Below are positions 1 through 11,379 of a stretch of 64,000 bases of DNA, one piece after another (position 1 is the stretch's first letter; each line of letters begins with the position of its first letter). A model generated the notes under the pieces. The model ran no database searches. It saw only the letters and a list, made by a program, of their open reading frames with translations, and was not told where the DNA came from. Origin of the DNA: Aphanomyces cochlioides (Eukaryota > Oomycota > Saprolegniomycetes > Saprolegniales > Verrucalvaceae); assembly GCA_019828595.1 (NCBI GenBank), contig JAHQRK010000025.1, positions 124,001 to 188,000 of the forward strand. The letters run 5' to 3'. The position numbers and the translations under genes are program-made.

Positions 1-2272
1 TGGCGAGTCCGAAGGAGCTTCATGCAGTCAGCAATAGAACAGAGCTCCTTGTCGGTGTTTTCCAGACAGGACTCGGCTCTCGCGTGCCGGACCCCACGTT
101 TGAAGATAACGACTCCCTGGTGGTCGGGTACGTCGATATCATCAAGGATCGATTGGAGTCGGATCGCATAGGCCTTGACAGATTCCCCCTCAAGTCGTTC
201 TGAGTCTTCGAACAGGTGGTCTACAAGTTCACGAGGGGTGCGATTGCAGAAGCGATTCATGAAATTGTCATAGGTCTCACTCCATACGTCACCGTTTTTG
301 GTCTTGGACAAAGCGATCCACCACTGATTCAAGGCAGGGTGGACTTTGTCGGACGAGAGTTTGAGTCCGAGCAGCATCTTGCGATCAGAATCGCCCAGCT
401 GACAACGGTCAGCTTGATCGATCAGCTGCTTCATGGAGAATTCGCAATGAGCTTGATCGTCGGAAGTCGGAGTCGTGGTATACTTGACAGCACGTCCGAA
501 TGCTTGATTGGAGGTTGAGTCGGCGATTGATTCCTTGACGTCGGACATTTCGGTTGCCATTGCGTTGATGGACGATTGAAGTTCTAGGAGCAGCCGATGG
601 GTAGAATCAGGTGTCGATTTTGGTGAGTCAAACCCGTTGGTAGACACTGGGGTATCAGACTCAGATTTCGAAACAGCGTGGATTTCGCGAGTGAGTCGCT
701 GACAGGCGACTTCGAGAGTTTGGACGCGGTGGAGTAGAGTAGAGTTGTCCTGAGTCAAAGCGTCGACTTGTGCGTTGAGTCGGCGATTGGATTCGATGAG
801 TTCGACTTGGTTGAGTTCGCTGCGGTCAAGTTTTTGTTGAGTCGCCGCTTGAGTTTCTTCGTGGGAGTGACTCAAAACCTGTAGTTCGTGTAAGATGCGA
901 TGAAAGTCGGAGGCGCGGTCGTTAGCCAGAATCTCAAGGTTTTGGCTAATGCGCTGTTGTTCAGCCGAGTGCTGTTGCAGGGACTGATGCAAATTCGAAA
1001 TGGTCGTTTGTTGACCAGCCAAGACAGTTTCCAAACGGACAAAGTCGGTTTCGTGCGTCGGAGATCGATTAGAATGTTGAAGATCGGTTAGTGCAGACTT
1101 GAGTTCTCCATAAGTAGAGTTCATTTCGAGCTGGACTTGGTTGGTGCGATCGGAGAGTCCATGCAAGGAGATCGATAGAGAATTCAAGGAAGTCACCGCC
1201 ATTTCGTGTTGCGACTGCGACGTCTGTAGTGCAAGTTTCAAACGATCGTTGAGGGAGTTAAACATAACGGACGAGGAGTCGACTTGCGTTTGTAACGACT
1301 GCAGTTGGACGGAGAAATTGGAAACCAACGTAAGGGCAGTTTCAGTTTCAGGGGTCTCATTTTCCATTTCAACGTCCGAAGGCACGAGTTCATGGTTCGC
1401 TGGAGGATCGTTCATTTGGCTCGGCGCAGACGAAGATAAGAGCCGTCGAGCGTTCGTGGACTGATCGTGAGTTAGGAGGACGGGATCGTAAGCGTTCACT
1501 TGGTCGGTGGATCGGGCCGTTGGTAGAATCCCAAGAGAAGGTTGGGTCGGGACAATTTCAACGGTGTCATGTTGGACTTGAGAGTTAGTCAGCAATGGAG
1601 TCGAGTGACCTTGTTCCAGACGCAGATTTGAGGTAGTTCGCACGTGTTGAGTCTGAGTCACGACACTTCTTTCCGTGACTAGGGTGCGAGGAATATGTAG
1701 TTCGAGTGGATTCGGTCCAGCAATTGCTCGGCGTGGATTGGCAGTCATGGAGCGAGTAACGACAGTGCGCTCGACGATCGCTGATTGAGTCGCGACAGAA
1801 GTGGAGTTGCTTGCTTCATATCGGACGATTTCTTGAGTGAACTCAGTATGGATCGCTCCCCCATCAGTCAAGGCAAGAGGGAGAACGCTTGAGTCAGACA
1901 CGTACAAGTCATCATCCCCCTCGGGCAAGGGAACAGAGCAAGCGATCGCGAGTGCAGTTTCTTCGTACAAGGTCAGATCTTCAGATCTTCAGAGGAACTA
2001 CGAGGATCCATTGAGTCATCACTGATGTCAGATTCAGGGGCTGTTAATGCCAGGTAAGGGTCAGGTAGGACTCGATTCTCATCATCACGTTGCTCGGGTG
2101 AGTTAGCGTGATGTTGTATCCGATATTGTAAGTCGTGCTTCCTTGAGGTTGGAGAGGAAGGACGCGGAATCAGAGCCGCATCAGACTCAGACATGAGCCG
2201 AGGAGGTGACGCGGGACTTGGATGTTGAGACGACTCGTGGATGGGCGAGTCGGTAGGTCTTCGAGGATCCAT
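1..2272 (-). pseudogene. gag: LTR-retrotransposon Gag-like polyprotein, frameshifted, runs off left edge
   Basis: Read on the minus strand, an ATG at 2272 opens a proline/serine-rich N-terminus that stops at 1973. A second frame is then open without a stop from 1988 to the window edge (about 660 codons). It holds glutamine/leucine-rich coiled-coil stretches (roughly 1350-680) and, at about 450-60, a retrotransposon-Gag-like domain: WWIALSKTK, then FMNRFCNRTP, then SVKAYAIRLQSILDDID. In life this would be the structural protein of a virus-like particle. The two frames overlap across an 8-bp tandem duplication at 1974-1989 that accounts for the shift. Protease and reverse transcriptase would lie beyond the left edge, so Ty3/gypsy affiliation is inferred from Gag style only. 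No LTR or primer-binding site could be fixed to the right. Confidence 0.72.
1974..1989. repeat. 8-bp tandem duplication breaking gag
   Basis: CAGATCTT occurs twice in tandem (1974-1981 and 1982-1989). The upstream reading frame has codon phase 2 and the downstream Gag frame phase 0. Removing exactly one 8-bp unit brings them into one frame, so this duplication is the likely inactivating lesion. Confidence 0.75.
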
Positions 2273-2674
2273 AGAAATAGAGTCTTGAATAAAATTGGAG
2301 AATACCCTGCTTCTCCACCACTTTGTGACGGTCGCGGGGATAGCGATGACGCACAAAAAGAATCGAAGATCCAGACGTTTGGACTCCACAGGAACCGAAT
2401 ATCCTCGACTTTAGCCAAGGACTCTGCACCAGGATCGGAAGGGGAAGGAGACTAACAACGGTAGTGTAGATTAACCGAGTTAGGAGTAGTCGAGCAGAAT
2501 GAGAAGTGAGATACATAGCTATCTAAGAATCTAAACATCTAATATGGAAGGAGCTTGAGTTCGAGGACGTTTTGGTCGAATCGAACTAGAATCTTAGTGG
2601 TTTGAAAGGTGTCACCAGTGGGGGATGATCCATGAGTTTGACAAGCAACGATCGAGGCTCAACCGTCATAATGT
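2273..2674. other. No gene; presumed retrotransposon leader region
   Basis: The region lies upstream of the Gag start on the minus strand. No convincing ORF, LTR boundary (TG...CA with direct repeat) or primer-binding site could be fixed by eye. Confidence 0.4.
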
Positions 2675-3019
2675 CATTTAAACAAAGTCCACGCCATTGA
2701 TGTAAAAGACAACATCATTTAAAGAAAAGTCAACAACACTTTATAAAACTCACAACCTACAAAATATGCAATTTGCACAACTTGAGTGACCCTCACATTC
2801 AGGACGCGAATTATATTTGGTACATGTTAGTCGTAAGGAAGGTTTGAGAGAAGAGCCAAACTAAGTCAGCATCGTCGCATAATTCGCGTCCTGAATGTGA
2901 GGGTCACTCAAGTTGTGTAAATTGCTTATTTTGTAGATTGTGAGTTTTATAAAGTGTTGTTGATTTTTCTTAAAATGATGTTGTCTTTAAATCGATGGCG
3001 TGGACTTCTTTAAACGACG
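2675..3019. repeat. Foldback element, ~140-bp inverted arms
   Basis: The left arm (about 2675-2814) and right arm (about 2879-3019) are imperfect reverse complements around a ~64-bp loop. Shared words include ATTCAGGACGCGAATTAT against ATAATTCGCGTCCTGAAT, and GAGTGACCCTCAC against GTGAGGGTCACTC. No coding capacity is seen. It is most likely a non-autonomous foldback or MITE-type element. No target-site duplication was recognised. Confidence 0.75.
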
Positions 3020-3159
3020 TTGACTTTCTATAAATGCAGTTGAGGGCAGTGACATTAAATTGAAGTGCAGTTGTGTTTATTGAAATGTCATTGAACTTAA
3101 ATTCTTTTGAACAGATTAAATCAATCGAAAAATGATCTAACTTAAACGTAAAAAGGTGT

Positions 3160-3790
3160 ATTCGTCGATTATTCGTGGTATTCCGTCGACTGGCTCAAAA
3201 CGCATTTGAATCCGATGGCGATGATTGAATGGGATGCCGAAGAGTTTCCTGTCACAGAGGGTAACATGGACGACTGAGCCGACCTGCGTATCACTCGTCT
3301 TTATCTTTCAATTGAAAGCGATACACCCCAAACGTGGAAGAATGTATTATCTCGAATGCGCCATTTGAAATCCTTGTGTATTGAAGGCTTTTCTGGAGAT
3401 CTGGGAGATATTTACAAACTAGCAGCCATAAGTACTCAGATTACAGAACTTGAAGTCAATCGGAGAGGTTTTCAAGTTGGAAACGCTGAATTGCTAAATG
3501 TCATCGAATGGTTTCATCGTCAACCCGTTCGGGTGTACGATGACTGGTTCATGAACTGGAGAGAACTTGATTATGACTTGAGACAAGAGCTGTGCGAAGC
3601 CATGTTTAATTGCCCAACTTTGGAAAGACTTGCCCTTAGAGATTGCGACCTCAACGACATGAAAATTTTCCTTTTCGATGAGCACTTTACAACTCTACGA
3701 CAACTGTTTTCGTGGTGACGTTTTGAAGTTACTGGCGAACCGTTTGAAAGAAGCAACCCTGTCCCATCTTGAGCCACCGGTATTTGATTA
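3160..3790 (+). pseudogene. F-box-like/LRR family pseudogene, middle segment
   Basis: The reading frame matches the family middle region: VDWLKTHLNP, an LRITRLYLSIESD segment, ITELEVN, IEWFHRQPVRVYDDWFMNW and LCEAMFNCPTL. A tryptophan codon of the usual DDWADLRITRL is TGA at 3275-3277. After the MKIFLF stretch at 3660 the frame is lost, and the family text (LKLLANRLKEA) continues in another frame to about 3770. The F-box-like N-terminus is absent. It is paralogous to the minus-strand copies at 5-16 kb but lies on the plus strand. Confidence 0.8.
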
Positions 3791-4086
3791 TTATCAAGTC
3801 TTTGGTCGTGACTTCGGCCCTAAGCTTGCAGTGATTGATGACATCAATCACTGATTGACCATCAATTTGATGGTCAAATGGACTTTGACTCTACGAAACT
3901 AGTACCGCCTTCTTTGATGTTGTGGCATATGTAGTAAGCGAAAGATGGACATCTCAACAAAGTATTCTATCGCGACAGTGATTTTCCCGTCATCCAGAGA
4001 CTGCGACAAGCGTTTGTAGTTATTGAGTCGTACTACATGGTGCGAACGTACATTTTTAGCGATAGAACTGCTCCTGTCAAATTGTT

Positions 4087-4773
4087 TTGACGATTACCAA
4101 ATCTTTTGAAAGTTGTTTTGACTTGGCACAAGAGCTGTGCGAAGCCATGTTTCATTGCCCAACTTTAGACCGAATCGTTCGTGCCGTTTGCTATTTCTTC
4201 AAGGACTTTGACATCTTCTCAAACTTTTCCTTTTTCATGAAATCTTCTAACTCGACGATGTTTCTTTTTCGGGTCACGTGTTGAAATTGCTTGCAAGTCA
4301 GTTTGGAAGGCTCAAAACTGACACATCTGGAGCTAGATGGTCATATGTGACTTTCATGAAATGACTGACAACAATTTCATGGAATACACTTCTGGAATGG
4401 AGTAAAACCTTGCCTTTCACCTCGATCAAGTCTTTGGCTAACTCTGGTTATCATGTCAGCGTTGGCTTTTGGTGTAGCTTGATTCCGCTGATGTTTCCAA
4501 CAAATTGTCATTTAGAGAGGTTGACTGCAAATTTTTCGTATTATCGCTCAGCGATTCGGAAATTGTGTGAATTTCATTTGCTCGAATCAACGCATATCCA
4601 TTTTCGACATGCGTTCGTTGCATCAAAGTATTTCAAATCCCAGTCGGCGGGTAAAGACCAAACGTATTAAATGGACCACAAAGAAATTAAAGCCGGACGA
4701 CGAATCAAGTTTGACGTCTCGGGCAGAATTTGCCATCGAATGTGGATGCGAATTTGTCCACGAGCCAGCGTGA
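4087..4773 (+). pseudogene. F-box-like/LRR family pseudogene, C-terminal half
   Basis: The segment restarts at the LCEAMFHCPTLDR block, which is already present in the preceding fragment at about 3590. This is therefore a second partial copy rather than a continuation. Several frame changes separate the recognisable pieces (LASQFGRLKTDTSGA-like at 4290, the ITSIKSLAxSGYHVS-like block at 4420, PNQCHLERLTANFS-like at 4510). The tail, PSRRVKTKRIKWTTKK to GCEFVHEPA, is intact and ends with TGA at 4771-4773. About 300 bp between the two halves (3790-4086) shows no family similarity. Confidence 0.78.
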
Positions 4774-5384
4774 TGTGCAGTATATGATGCATTGCTATCC
4801 TTCGTGGATTTCGAAGAGATGTGAGAAAAATTTGAAATCAGCAAGTCTCAACGTGGACAGTCCGCATTACTCAAGTAAGTCGCTGTGTCGCCCTGCATGG
4901 ATAAATGTGCCTTTGGACTTGTCCAACGGGTTCTAGATTTGTTTGCCTTTTCACGCAGAACTGAAATTTGAGAAGGGAGTACAATGTCGCGAACTTCAGC
5001 AAGTAGTAGGACAAGACACTGATCTCTATATCATGTTATGCTATAGGATGCCGGAGTTGCGACTATCAAGCACTTGGCGAATCATGTATTTGCTCAATGT
5101 TGTCATTTATTGATTGTAGATTTAACTCCTGGATATGTCGTCACGACGGCACTGCCAAAGAATGCTTCACTGAGCACTAAATAAAAGACGGCTCAAGGCA
5201 CAAACGTGACCTGCAACAAAGCCAATCGAGCTTAAGTCTGCTGAGATTTCTGTTCAGTCGTTGTGCAAACACCTCCTGATGATAGTATTGCTAATTTTGG
5301 TGAGAGAAATTGTGTTCGCGTCAAAACTATTAATTCTGCTAGAAACTGAGCACTATAACTTGCTCCTGGACACACTCACATCCA
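4774..5384. other. Intergenic, no gene seen
   Basis: Only short ORFs without recognisable motifs. It separates a plus-strand and a minus-strand family member that converge. Confidence 0.5.
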
Positions 5385-6692
5385 TCATGCCGTGGCAAAT
5401 TCTTCGAGAGACTTCAAAGTTGATTCGTCCTCAATGTCTGTTTTTGTCATGGTCCATTTAATGCTCTTGGTGTTCACCCGCCGGCTTGGTTCGGAAATAC
5501 TTTGAATCAGCAAACGCATGTCGGGAATCGATATCTTGCAGTCGAACAAATGAATTTCCGACAGTGTATGGTTCTTTTGAATGGACAAGGCAAGGGTTTC
5601 AATAATGTTTGGATGAGCTGAATGGAACGTAAAATCTGTAGTTAGCATCTCCAAGCGACAATTTGGTAGAAATATGAGAGGAATCAAACTAGACCATGCG
5701 TCAACGCTGACATAAAAACCAGAAATATCCAAAGATTTGATCAATGTGAGAGGCAAAACGTTCAAAAAACACTCGATTCCATCAATGTAGCGCACATCAC
5801 GAATGTAATCCGTTTCATCAATGCCATCAATGCTGTCATCTACAAGATTACCAACCAGCACCAAATTCGTCAGATTGGATTCTTTCAACCGACTTGCAAG
5901 CAATTTCATCAGGTCAACCCAAAAAGAAAACTCGTAGAGTTCTAAAGTGTTCATGGAAAAGGAAAACTTTGAAAAATCCATGTCGACGAGATAACAATCT
6001 GTAAGAGTGAGTCTGACCAAAGTTGGGCAATTAAACATGACGTCACACAGCTCTTGTTTCAAGTTGTAATCCAGTAAGCCCCAGTTCATAAACCAGTCAG
6101 CGTATACTCGAACGGGCTGACGACGAAACCACTCAATGAGATGCAATAATTCAGCGTTACCAAGTCGAAAATCCATCGGATAGATTTCGAGTTCGATGAT
6201 TTGAGCACTCTTAGCAACAATGCTGTAAACATCTCCCAGATCTCCAGACAAGTCGTCGATTCTCAAGGATTTCAAATAGTGCAATCGAGGTAATACATGC
6301 TTCCACGATTGGGGCGTATCGCTTTTGATTAAAAGATAAAGGCGAGTGATGCGAAGGACGGCCCAATTGTTCATGTTTTCGAACTCTTTTGCATTCCATT
6401 CAATTGACGTCATTGGATTCAAATGGTTCTTGAGCCAGACGACTGAATACCATGGATCATCGACATACACACGCGAATAGTGCTTTACGATCGATGCGCA
6501 CAATGCAATGGACAATGTATCGTTCATCGAAGAATCCAGCGTCAATATTGGCCATAAGGAGGAGTGGTTGTGTGTCAAACCCAATTGGTACAGATCGTCC
6601 AGTGGTCCTAAGGCCATGTGAGGACGGAGAGTGTCAATTAATGCAAATACATCTCGTGAATCTGGAATGGAAGAGAGAATATTGATGATCAT
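5385..6692 (-). CDS. F-box-like/LRR family protein, near-intact but start and tail altered
   Basis: This is a long open frame with every family block in order: F-box-like PVDMIINILSSIPDSRDVF, LGPLDDLYQLGLTHNHSSLWP, WLKNHLNP, IEWFRRQPVRVYADWFMNW, FNCPTLVRLTL, RNI-like repeats, and EPSRRVNTKSIKW near the end. F-box proteins typically bring substrates to SCF ubiquitin ligases; that role is inferred. The family's MxM start reads GTG GCC AAG here, so the first ATG (6692) lies inside the F-box-like motif. The frame is open upstream to 6776 without an ATG. At the C-terminus a small shift removes the usual GCEFVHEE tail, whose remnant DGCECVQE lies in another frame just past the TGA. It may be a recent pseudogene. 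Confidence 0.62.
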   Translation of the reverse strand: MIINILSSIPDSRDVFALIDTLRPHMALGPLDDLYQLGLTHNHSSLWPILTLDSSMNDTLSIALCASIVKHYSRVYVDDPWYSVVWLKNHLNPMTSIEWNAKEFENMNNWAVLRITRLYLLIKSDTPQSWKHVLPRLHYLKSLRIDDLSGDLGDVYSIVAKSAQIIELEIYPMDFRLGNAELLHLIEWFRRQPVRVYADWFMNWGLLDYNLKQELCDVMFNCPTLVRLTLTDCYLVDMDFSKFSFSMNTLELYEFSFWVDLMKLLASRLKESNLTNLVLVGNLVDDSIDGIDETDYIRDVRYIDGIECFLNVLPLTLIKSLDISGFYVSVDAWSSLIPLIFLPNCRLEMLTTDFTFHSAHPNIIETLALSIQKNHTLSEIHLFDCKISIPDMRLLIQSISEPSRRVNTKSIKWTMTKTDIEDESTLKSLEEFATA

Positions 6693-6749
6693 ATCCACAG
6701 GTAACTTGGCCACCTGTGGTAAAATTGTGGTATGAGTCGCTGCGTATGA

Positions 6750-6960
6750 GTGTCGAATGTCGTTGGGTTGTGTCAACGTGGCCGTTGTGTCAAGTGATGG
6801 TCTGACAGTCGTCCAACATGACTTGGGCCATGTTGTGATTGAAGGTCAAATGCATGGATTTTAATGTTGATTCGGGCTAAATTGTTACAAATTCATGATG
6901 ACACTACCTAATATTTGTGAGCATCGCATGACCTAGAGACTCACCAAACGTGGTAATAGT
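6750..6960 (-). promoter_or_regulatory. Conserved upstream block of the 3-16 kb subfamily
   Basis: The segment upstream of the minus-strand ORF is shared with the regions before the paralogues at 9.0, 11.4, 13.1 and 16.6 kb. It contains CGTTGGGTTGTGTCAA-like text, CGAGTGATGGTC-like text and GATTGAAGGTCAAA at 6837-6850. Homology to the 9.05-9.23 kb region continues to about 6960. It is either 5' UTR/promoter or a degenerate N-terminal extension, because some copies keep it open in frame and the 11.4 kb copy has a stop in it. Confidence 0.5.
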
Positions 6961-7777
6961 CCAAAGATGTTAGTACAACGACCCAACGGAACTTCCGAAC
7001 GTGTTCAGTGAAGCTGACTTTGCACGCTAGTCATTGCCTAGAATGAGCAATTGAACATCACCCCACCAAATGCTAAACTGCAGTAGTTTAGTAGGTTAGA
7101 GTTGGCCTGGTGGCGTCGCACGCCATACATTGGCTTGATTTGGCGTGGAAAGAGCCGACTGTACTCTAAAATATATGTCTACTGCAAACGATGTACAGCT
7201 GTAAACTTCGAAGTTCCTGTTCATCCATAATTTTTTCGTCGTTGTGAACACCTTGAATACTACCGTGTAGTATTTGAGAATCATAACGTCTTGATTGTAT
7301 ACAAATTCAGTCAAGAAAGTTGATCCTGTTTGAGCTTCCCTAAAAGCTCTATAGTTGACTCCATTATCTTACAGCATGATCTTAAGATCAACGTCTTGTC
7401 TAATCACTTGCTCATGTAGTTTACCCCAAGGCCGACGTGGATGGAATATGTGCATGAAATTCCGTTCTCGGGTATTTCAAGTGGGAAAAGATAGCTACTA
7501 AATTAGCGCCTTCTCGGGACAATAGAATGACACGAACTCGAAAGTATATAGCAAAATTGCGAGACAATTTTTTTAGTTCAAACTGTATAATTGTTTAGAA
7601 CACCTAAAAAAACAACAAAGATCGGTTTTCTCGCTAGAAATGTGCGTTCACTCTAGCTAAAGTTGCCCCATCGTCAAAGAATATGGTGATTTCATATAGC
7701 CTTTTCACGAAATATTTTGCAAACAAATGGAAAGAAGCGTTGGGTATAAGCTTCCATCTCGCTGGAAAACTACACTA
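6961..7777. other. Intergenic, no gene seen
   Basis: Short ORFs only and no family similarity recognised. Confidence 0.5.
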
Positions 7778-9018
7778 CTAGTATTCACTTTCGGCATGCA
7801 CAAATTCGCAACTACATTCGTTGGCACATTCTTCGAGAGACTTCAAAGTTGATTCGTCCACCGGGTCGGATTTTCTTGTGGTCAATTTAATACGTTTGGT
7901 CTTCACCCGACGAGTAGGATCCGAAATACTTTGAATCAACATGCGCATGCCGGGAATGTATATATTGGAGTCGAGCAAATGAAACTCCGAGAGCGTGTGA
8001 TTGCTTTGAATGAACCAGGCAAGATCTTGAACAATTGTCCCAGGAACGATATGATTTTTGGAAAAATTCGCGGTCAACTTCTTTAAGCGACAATTTGGTG
8101 GAAATAGCAGAGGAATCAACAAACGCCATGTATCATTGCTGACATGATAACCAGAGATAACCAAGGACTTGATCGATGTCAGTGGCAAGATTTGTAGAAA
8201 GCACTCCATGTCATAAGTGTAATTCACATAAGCAACTCTATCAATAAAACCATGAAGTTCCAGATGCACCAGTTTTGAGTCTACCAATTGCCTCGCCAGA
8301 TCTGCCAAAACGACACGAGAAAAACAAAAACTGTGGAGTTGTAAAGTGTTCATGGAAAAGGAAAAGCTTGAAAAATCCATGTCGTCGAGGACACAAGCTG
8401 TAAGAGAGAGTCGATCCATAGTTGGGCAGTTAAACATGACTTCGCACAGCTGTCGTCTCAAGTTTTAATTCAGCAATTCCCACTTGATGAAACTGTCATC
8501 ATACACTCGAACGAACGGGTTGACAATGAAACCATTCGATAAGATGCGATAATTCAGCGTTGCCCAGTTCAAAATCCATCGGATAGATTTCGAGTTCTGT
8601 GATCTGAGCACTCTCAGCAAAAATTTCGTAGACATCTCCAGATGAATCAACAATTCTCAAGGATTTCAGATAACGCAATCGAGGCAATACGTTCTTCCTC
8701 GTTTGGGGCGTATTTTTTCCATTGAAAAGATAAAGTCGAGTGATTCGAAGGTCGGTCCAGTCGTCCATGTTTTCGTTTGTGACTAGAAGCTCTCCGTCCA
8801 CCCATTCAATTGTACTTGGCGATTGATTCGTACAACGCATCATCCATCGAACCATCAAGCGTCAATGTTGACGAGTGGTCGTGTGTCAAGCCCAATTGAT
8901 ACAAATCTTCCAGTGGTCCTAAGGTGATGTGCGGCCGAAAAGTGTCGAGTAAAGCAAATACATCCTCTGGATCGGGAATGAAAAAGGCAATCTTGATAAT
9001 TACATCCCCAGGAAACAT
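7778..9018 (-). pseudogene. F-box-like/LRR family pseudogene, four lesions
   Basis: The start MFPGDVIIKIAFFIPDPEDV (ATG at 9018) and the tail ECSCEFVHAESEY (stop at 7778) are preserved. After ESIAKY at about 8822 a deletion jumps to TIEWVDGELLV, removing the WYSVDWLKKHLNP segment and shifting frame. Another shift lies in 8500-8650. The conserved DY of LLDYDLRQELC is N-TAA at 8465-8467. The distal 227 residues are open. The copy is clearly non-functional, though a C-terminal ORF of LRRs remains. Confidence 0.85.
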
Positions 9019-9019
9019 G

Positions 9020-9340
9020 GTGATTTAACGTTAGAATGAAATCTGGTTGTGACTGGCTGGCTGTATTGAGTGTTGTTGGGTTGTTTCAATCTGGTCGTTG
9101 GGTTGAGTGGTGATGGTGCAGTGACTGAAGGTCAAAAGGTACAGTAGTTGATTAGGGCTGCATTATTCAAACTTCACGATGACAGTACCTTATAGTTGTG
9201 AACATTATCACCTCGGTTAAGGTTAGCGCTGAATGTTAACGTGAGGAAGGTGTATTATCTTAACTTCGGAGGCAAGGTATCAAACAGGTTTGAGGTCACG
9301 CTTGTAGGTAACATGACCTGGTCTGGGCAAGTATAATTCT
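9020..9340 (-). promoter_or_regulatory. Upstream block of the 9.0 kb copy
   Basis: GTTGTTGGGTTGTTTCAATC-like text at about 9070 and GACTGAAGGTCAAA at 9123-9136 match the block before the 6.7 kb gene, with weaker similarity to about 9230. No ORF lies in it. Confidence 0.45.
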
Positions 9341-9389
9341 CTCACGAAACTGGGCTATACTGTTGTGTTTTGTGTACGATGACCCAACA

Positions 9390-9680
9390 AAGCCACTCAA
9401 AACGACAATCTGGTGGAAGCATCAGACGAATCAAGCAACACCAAGAGTCAATGGTGACATAAGTACCAGAGATAGCCAAGGACTTCATAGTCAAGTTGGC
9501 TCCAGTTGGTGCACCAGTCATCGTGCACCCGAACGGGCTGTAGATAAAACCGTTCGATGAGATATACCAATTCAGCGTCGCCAACTTGAAAATCAATCGG
9601 ATTGACTTCGAGTTCTGTGATCTGAGCACTCATCGCCACAATTTTATAAATTTCTCCCAGATGTTCCAGTTGGTCATTAG
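9390..9680 (-). pseudogene. F-box-like/LRR family remnant with internal deletion
   Basis: Two frames carry family text: AMSAQITELEVNPIDFQVGDAE-like, then FYLQPVRVHDDW, fused to MKSLAISGTYVTIDSWCCLI and PPDCRFEWL. The FNCPTLDRL block and early LRRs that normally lie between them are missing, so a ~450-bp deletion has joined middle to late LRRs. Both ends of the gene are absent. Confidence 0.7.
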
Positions 9681-10007
9681 TTCCCTACTTCGAGAACTGT
9701 CTGGTAGAAATACGAGTTCTGAAAATTGCAAACTTTCCACCCTGCATTTGCCCAGAGGCTAGTCGTGGCATTGCAAAAGAAATCATCAATTTAGGAATTG
9801 GATATGTCTTCTAGTGACATGAGAGCATTGGACGAATGCTTCAACCCTTCTAGACTGATACGTTTGAATCCCAATAAACTCACGACCAGAGATATTTTGT
9901 AGAAGAGAAACGACAAAAGTACATGGTTCTTCACCAAACTATTTCCAAAGTGGATCGATGACTTGGATAACACTTCACATTGTACAAAATATTGTTACTG
10001 TACTCTA

Positions 10008-11365
10008 TTAAGTTTCCTCGTGCACAAACTCACATCCACATTTGATTGCAAATTCTTTGAGAGTCTTCAAAGTTGTTTCGTCCACTGGGTCCGATTTTCT
10101 CGTGGTCCACTTAATACATTTGGTCGTCCCCTGTCGACTGGGATCTGAAATACTTTGAATCAACAAACCCATGTCCGCAATAGATATCTTGGATTTGAGC
10201 AAATGGAATTCAGACAGTGTGTGATTCTTTCGAATTGATAACGCAAGGGCTTCAACAATTCTCGAATTAGGTGATGAATAAGAGAAGTTCGCGGTCAGCT
10301 TCTCTAAGCGACAATTTGACGGAAATAGCAAAGGAATCAAGTTAAACCAATGGTCAGCCCAGACATGCTAACCAGAGATAACCAAAGACTTGATCGATGT
10401 GAAAGGCAAGACATTGAAGAGACATTCCATTCCAGAAGTGTAATCCCAAAAATTAATGGAATCCATGCCATGAAAGTCATCTCCAACAAGATAACCATCT
10501 AGCTCCAAATGCGTCAGTTTTGAGTCTTTTAGTCGACTTGCAACTTTAAGTCGTCTTTCCATAAGCAAAACTCGTAGAGTTGTAATGTGTTCATGGAAAT
10601 GGAAAACTTGGAAAAGTCCATGTCGTCGAAGTCACAATCTGTAAGAGCAAGTCTGTCCAAAGTTGGGCAGTTAAACATGACTTCACGCAGCTCTTGTCTC
10701 AAGTCATAATCCAGTAATTTCCAGTTCATGAAGCAGTCAGCGTATACTCGAACGGGTTGACAATAAAACCACTCGATGAGATGCCGTAATTCAGCGTTCC
10801 CAACTTCAAAATCACTTGGATTGACTTCGAGTTCTGTGATCTGAGCACTCATGGCAACCATTTTGTAAATATCATCGAGATCTCCAGATGAGTTCGCAAT
10901 ACTCAAGGATTTCAAATGGTGCATTCGAGGTAATACCTTCTTCCACGTTTGGGGCGTATCACTTTCAATAGAAAGATAAAGCCGAGTGATTGGAAGGTCA
11001 GCCCAGTCGTCGATGTTTTCGAGTGTGACTGGAAACTCTTCAGCCATCCATTCAATTGTTGCCATTGGATTCAAATGTTTCTTGAGCCAGTCAACTGAAT
11101 ACCACGAATCATCGACAACGACACGCGAATAGTACTTGGCAATTGATTCGTACAGTGTGATGGACTATGTATCATTCATTGAACAGTCAAGTGTCAATCT
11201 TGGCCAAAAGGACGAGTGGTCATGTGTCAAGCTCAATTGATACAAATCTTCCAGTGGTCCTAAGGCGATGTGCGGCCGGAGAGTGCCAAGGAAAGCAAAT
11301 ACATCCTCTGGATCTGGAATGAAAAAGGCAATCTTGGCCATCAAATCCACAGGTAACATGGCCAT
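10008..11365 (-). pseudogene. F-box-like/LRR family pseudogene, two TAG stops and one frameshift
   Basis: It starts at MAMLPVDLMAKIAFFIPDPE (ATG 11365) and ends GCEFVHEET (stop 10008). The lesions are TAG at 11162-11164 (in the SMNDT-x-SITLYESIAKYY stretch), a frameshift near 10555 between LYEFCLWKDDLK and VASRLKDSKL, and TAG at 10365-10367 replacing Tyr of VISGYHV. Otherwise the whole ~455-residue family protein is present, so inactivation looks recent. A stop lies in frame just upstream of the ATG, indicating that the conserved upstream block is untranslated here. Confidence 0.87.
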
Positions 11366-11379
11366 TGGTGATGAAATTT

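Noticed and set aside
216..1464. Plus-strand ORFs of 60-107 codons
   Set aside because: They overlap the long minus-strand Gag frame in other phases and show no motif of their own.
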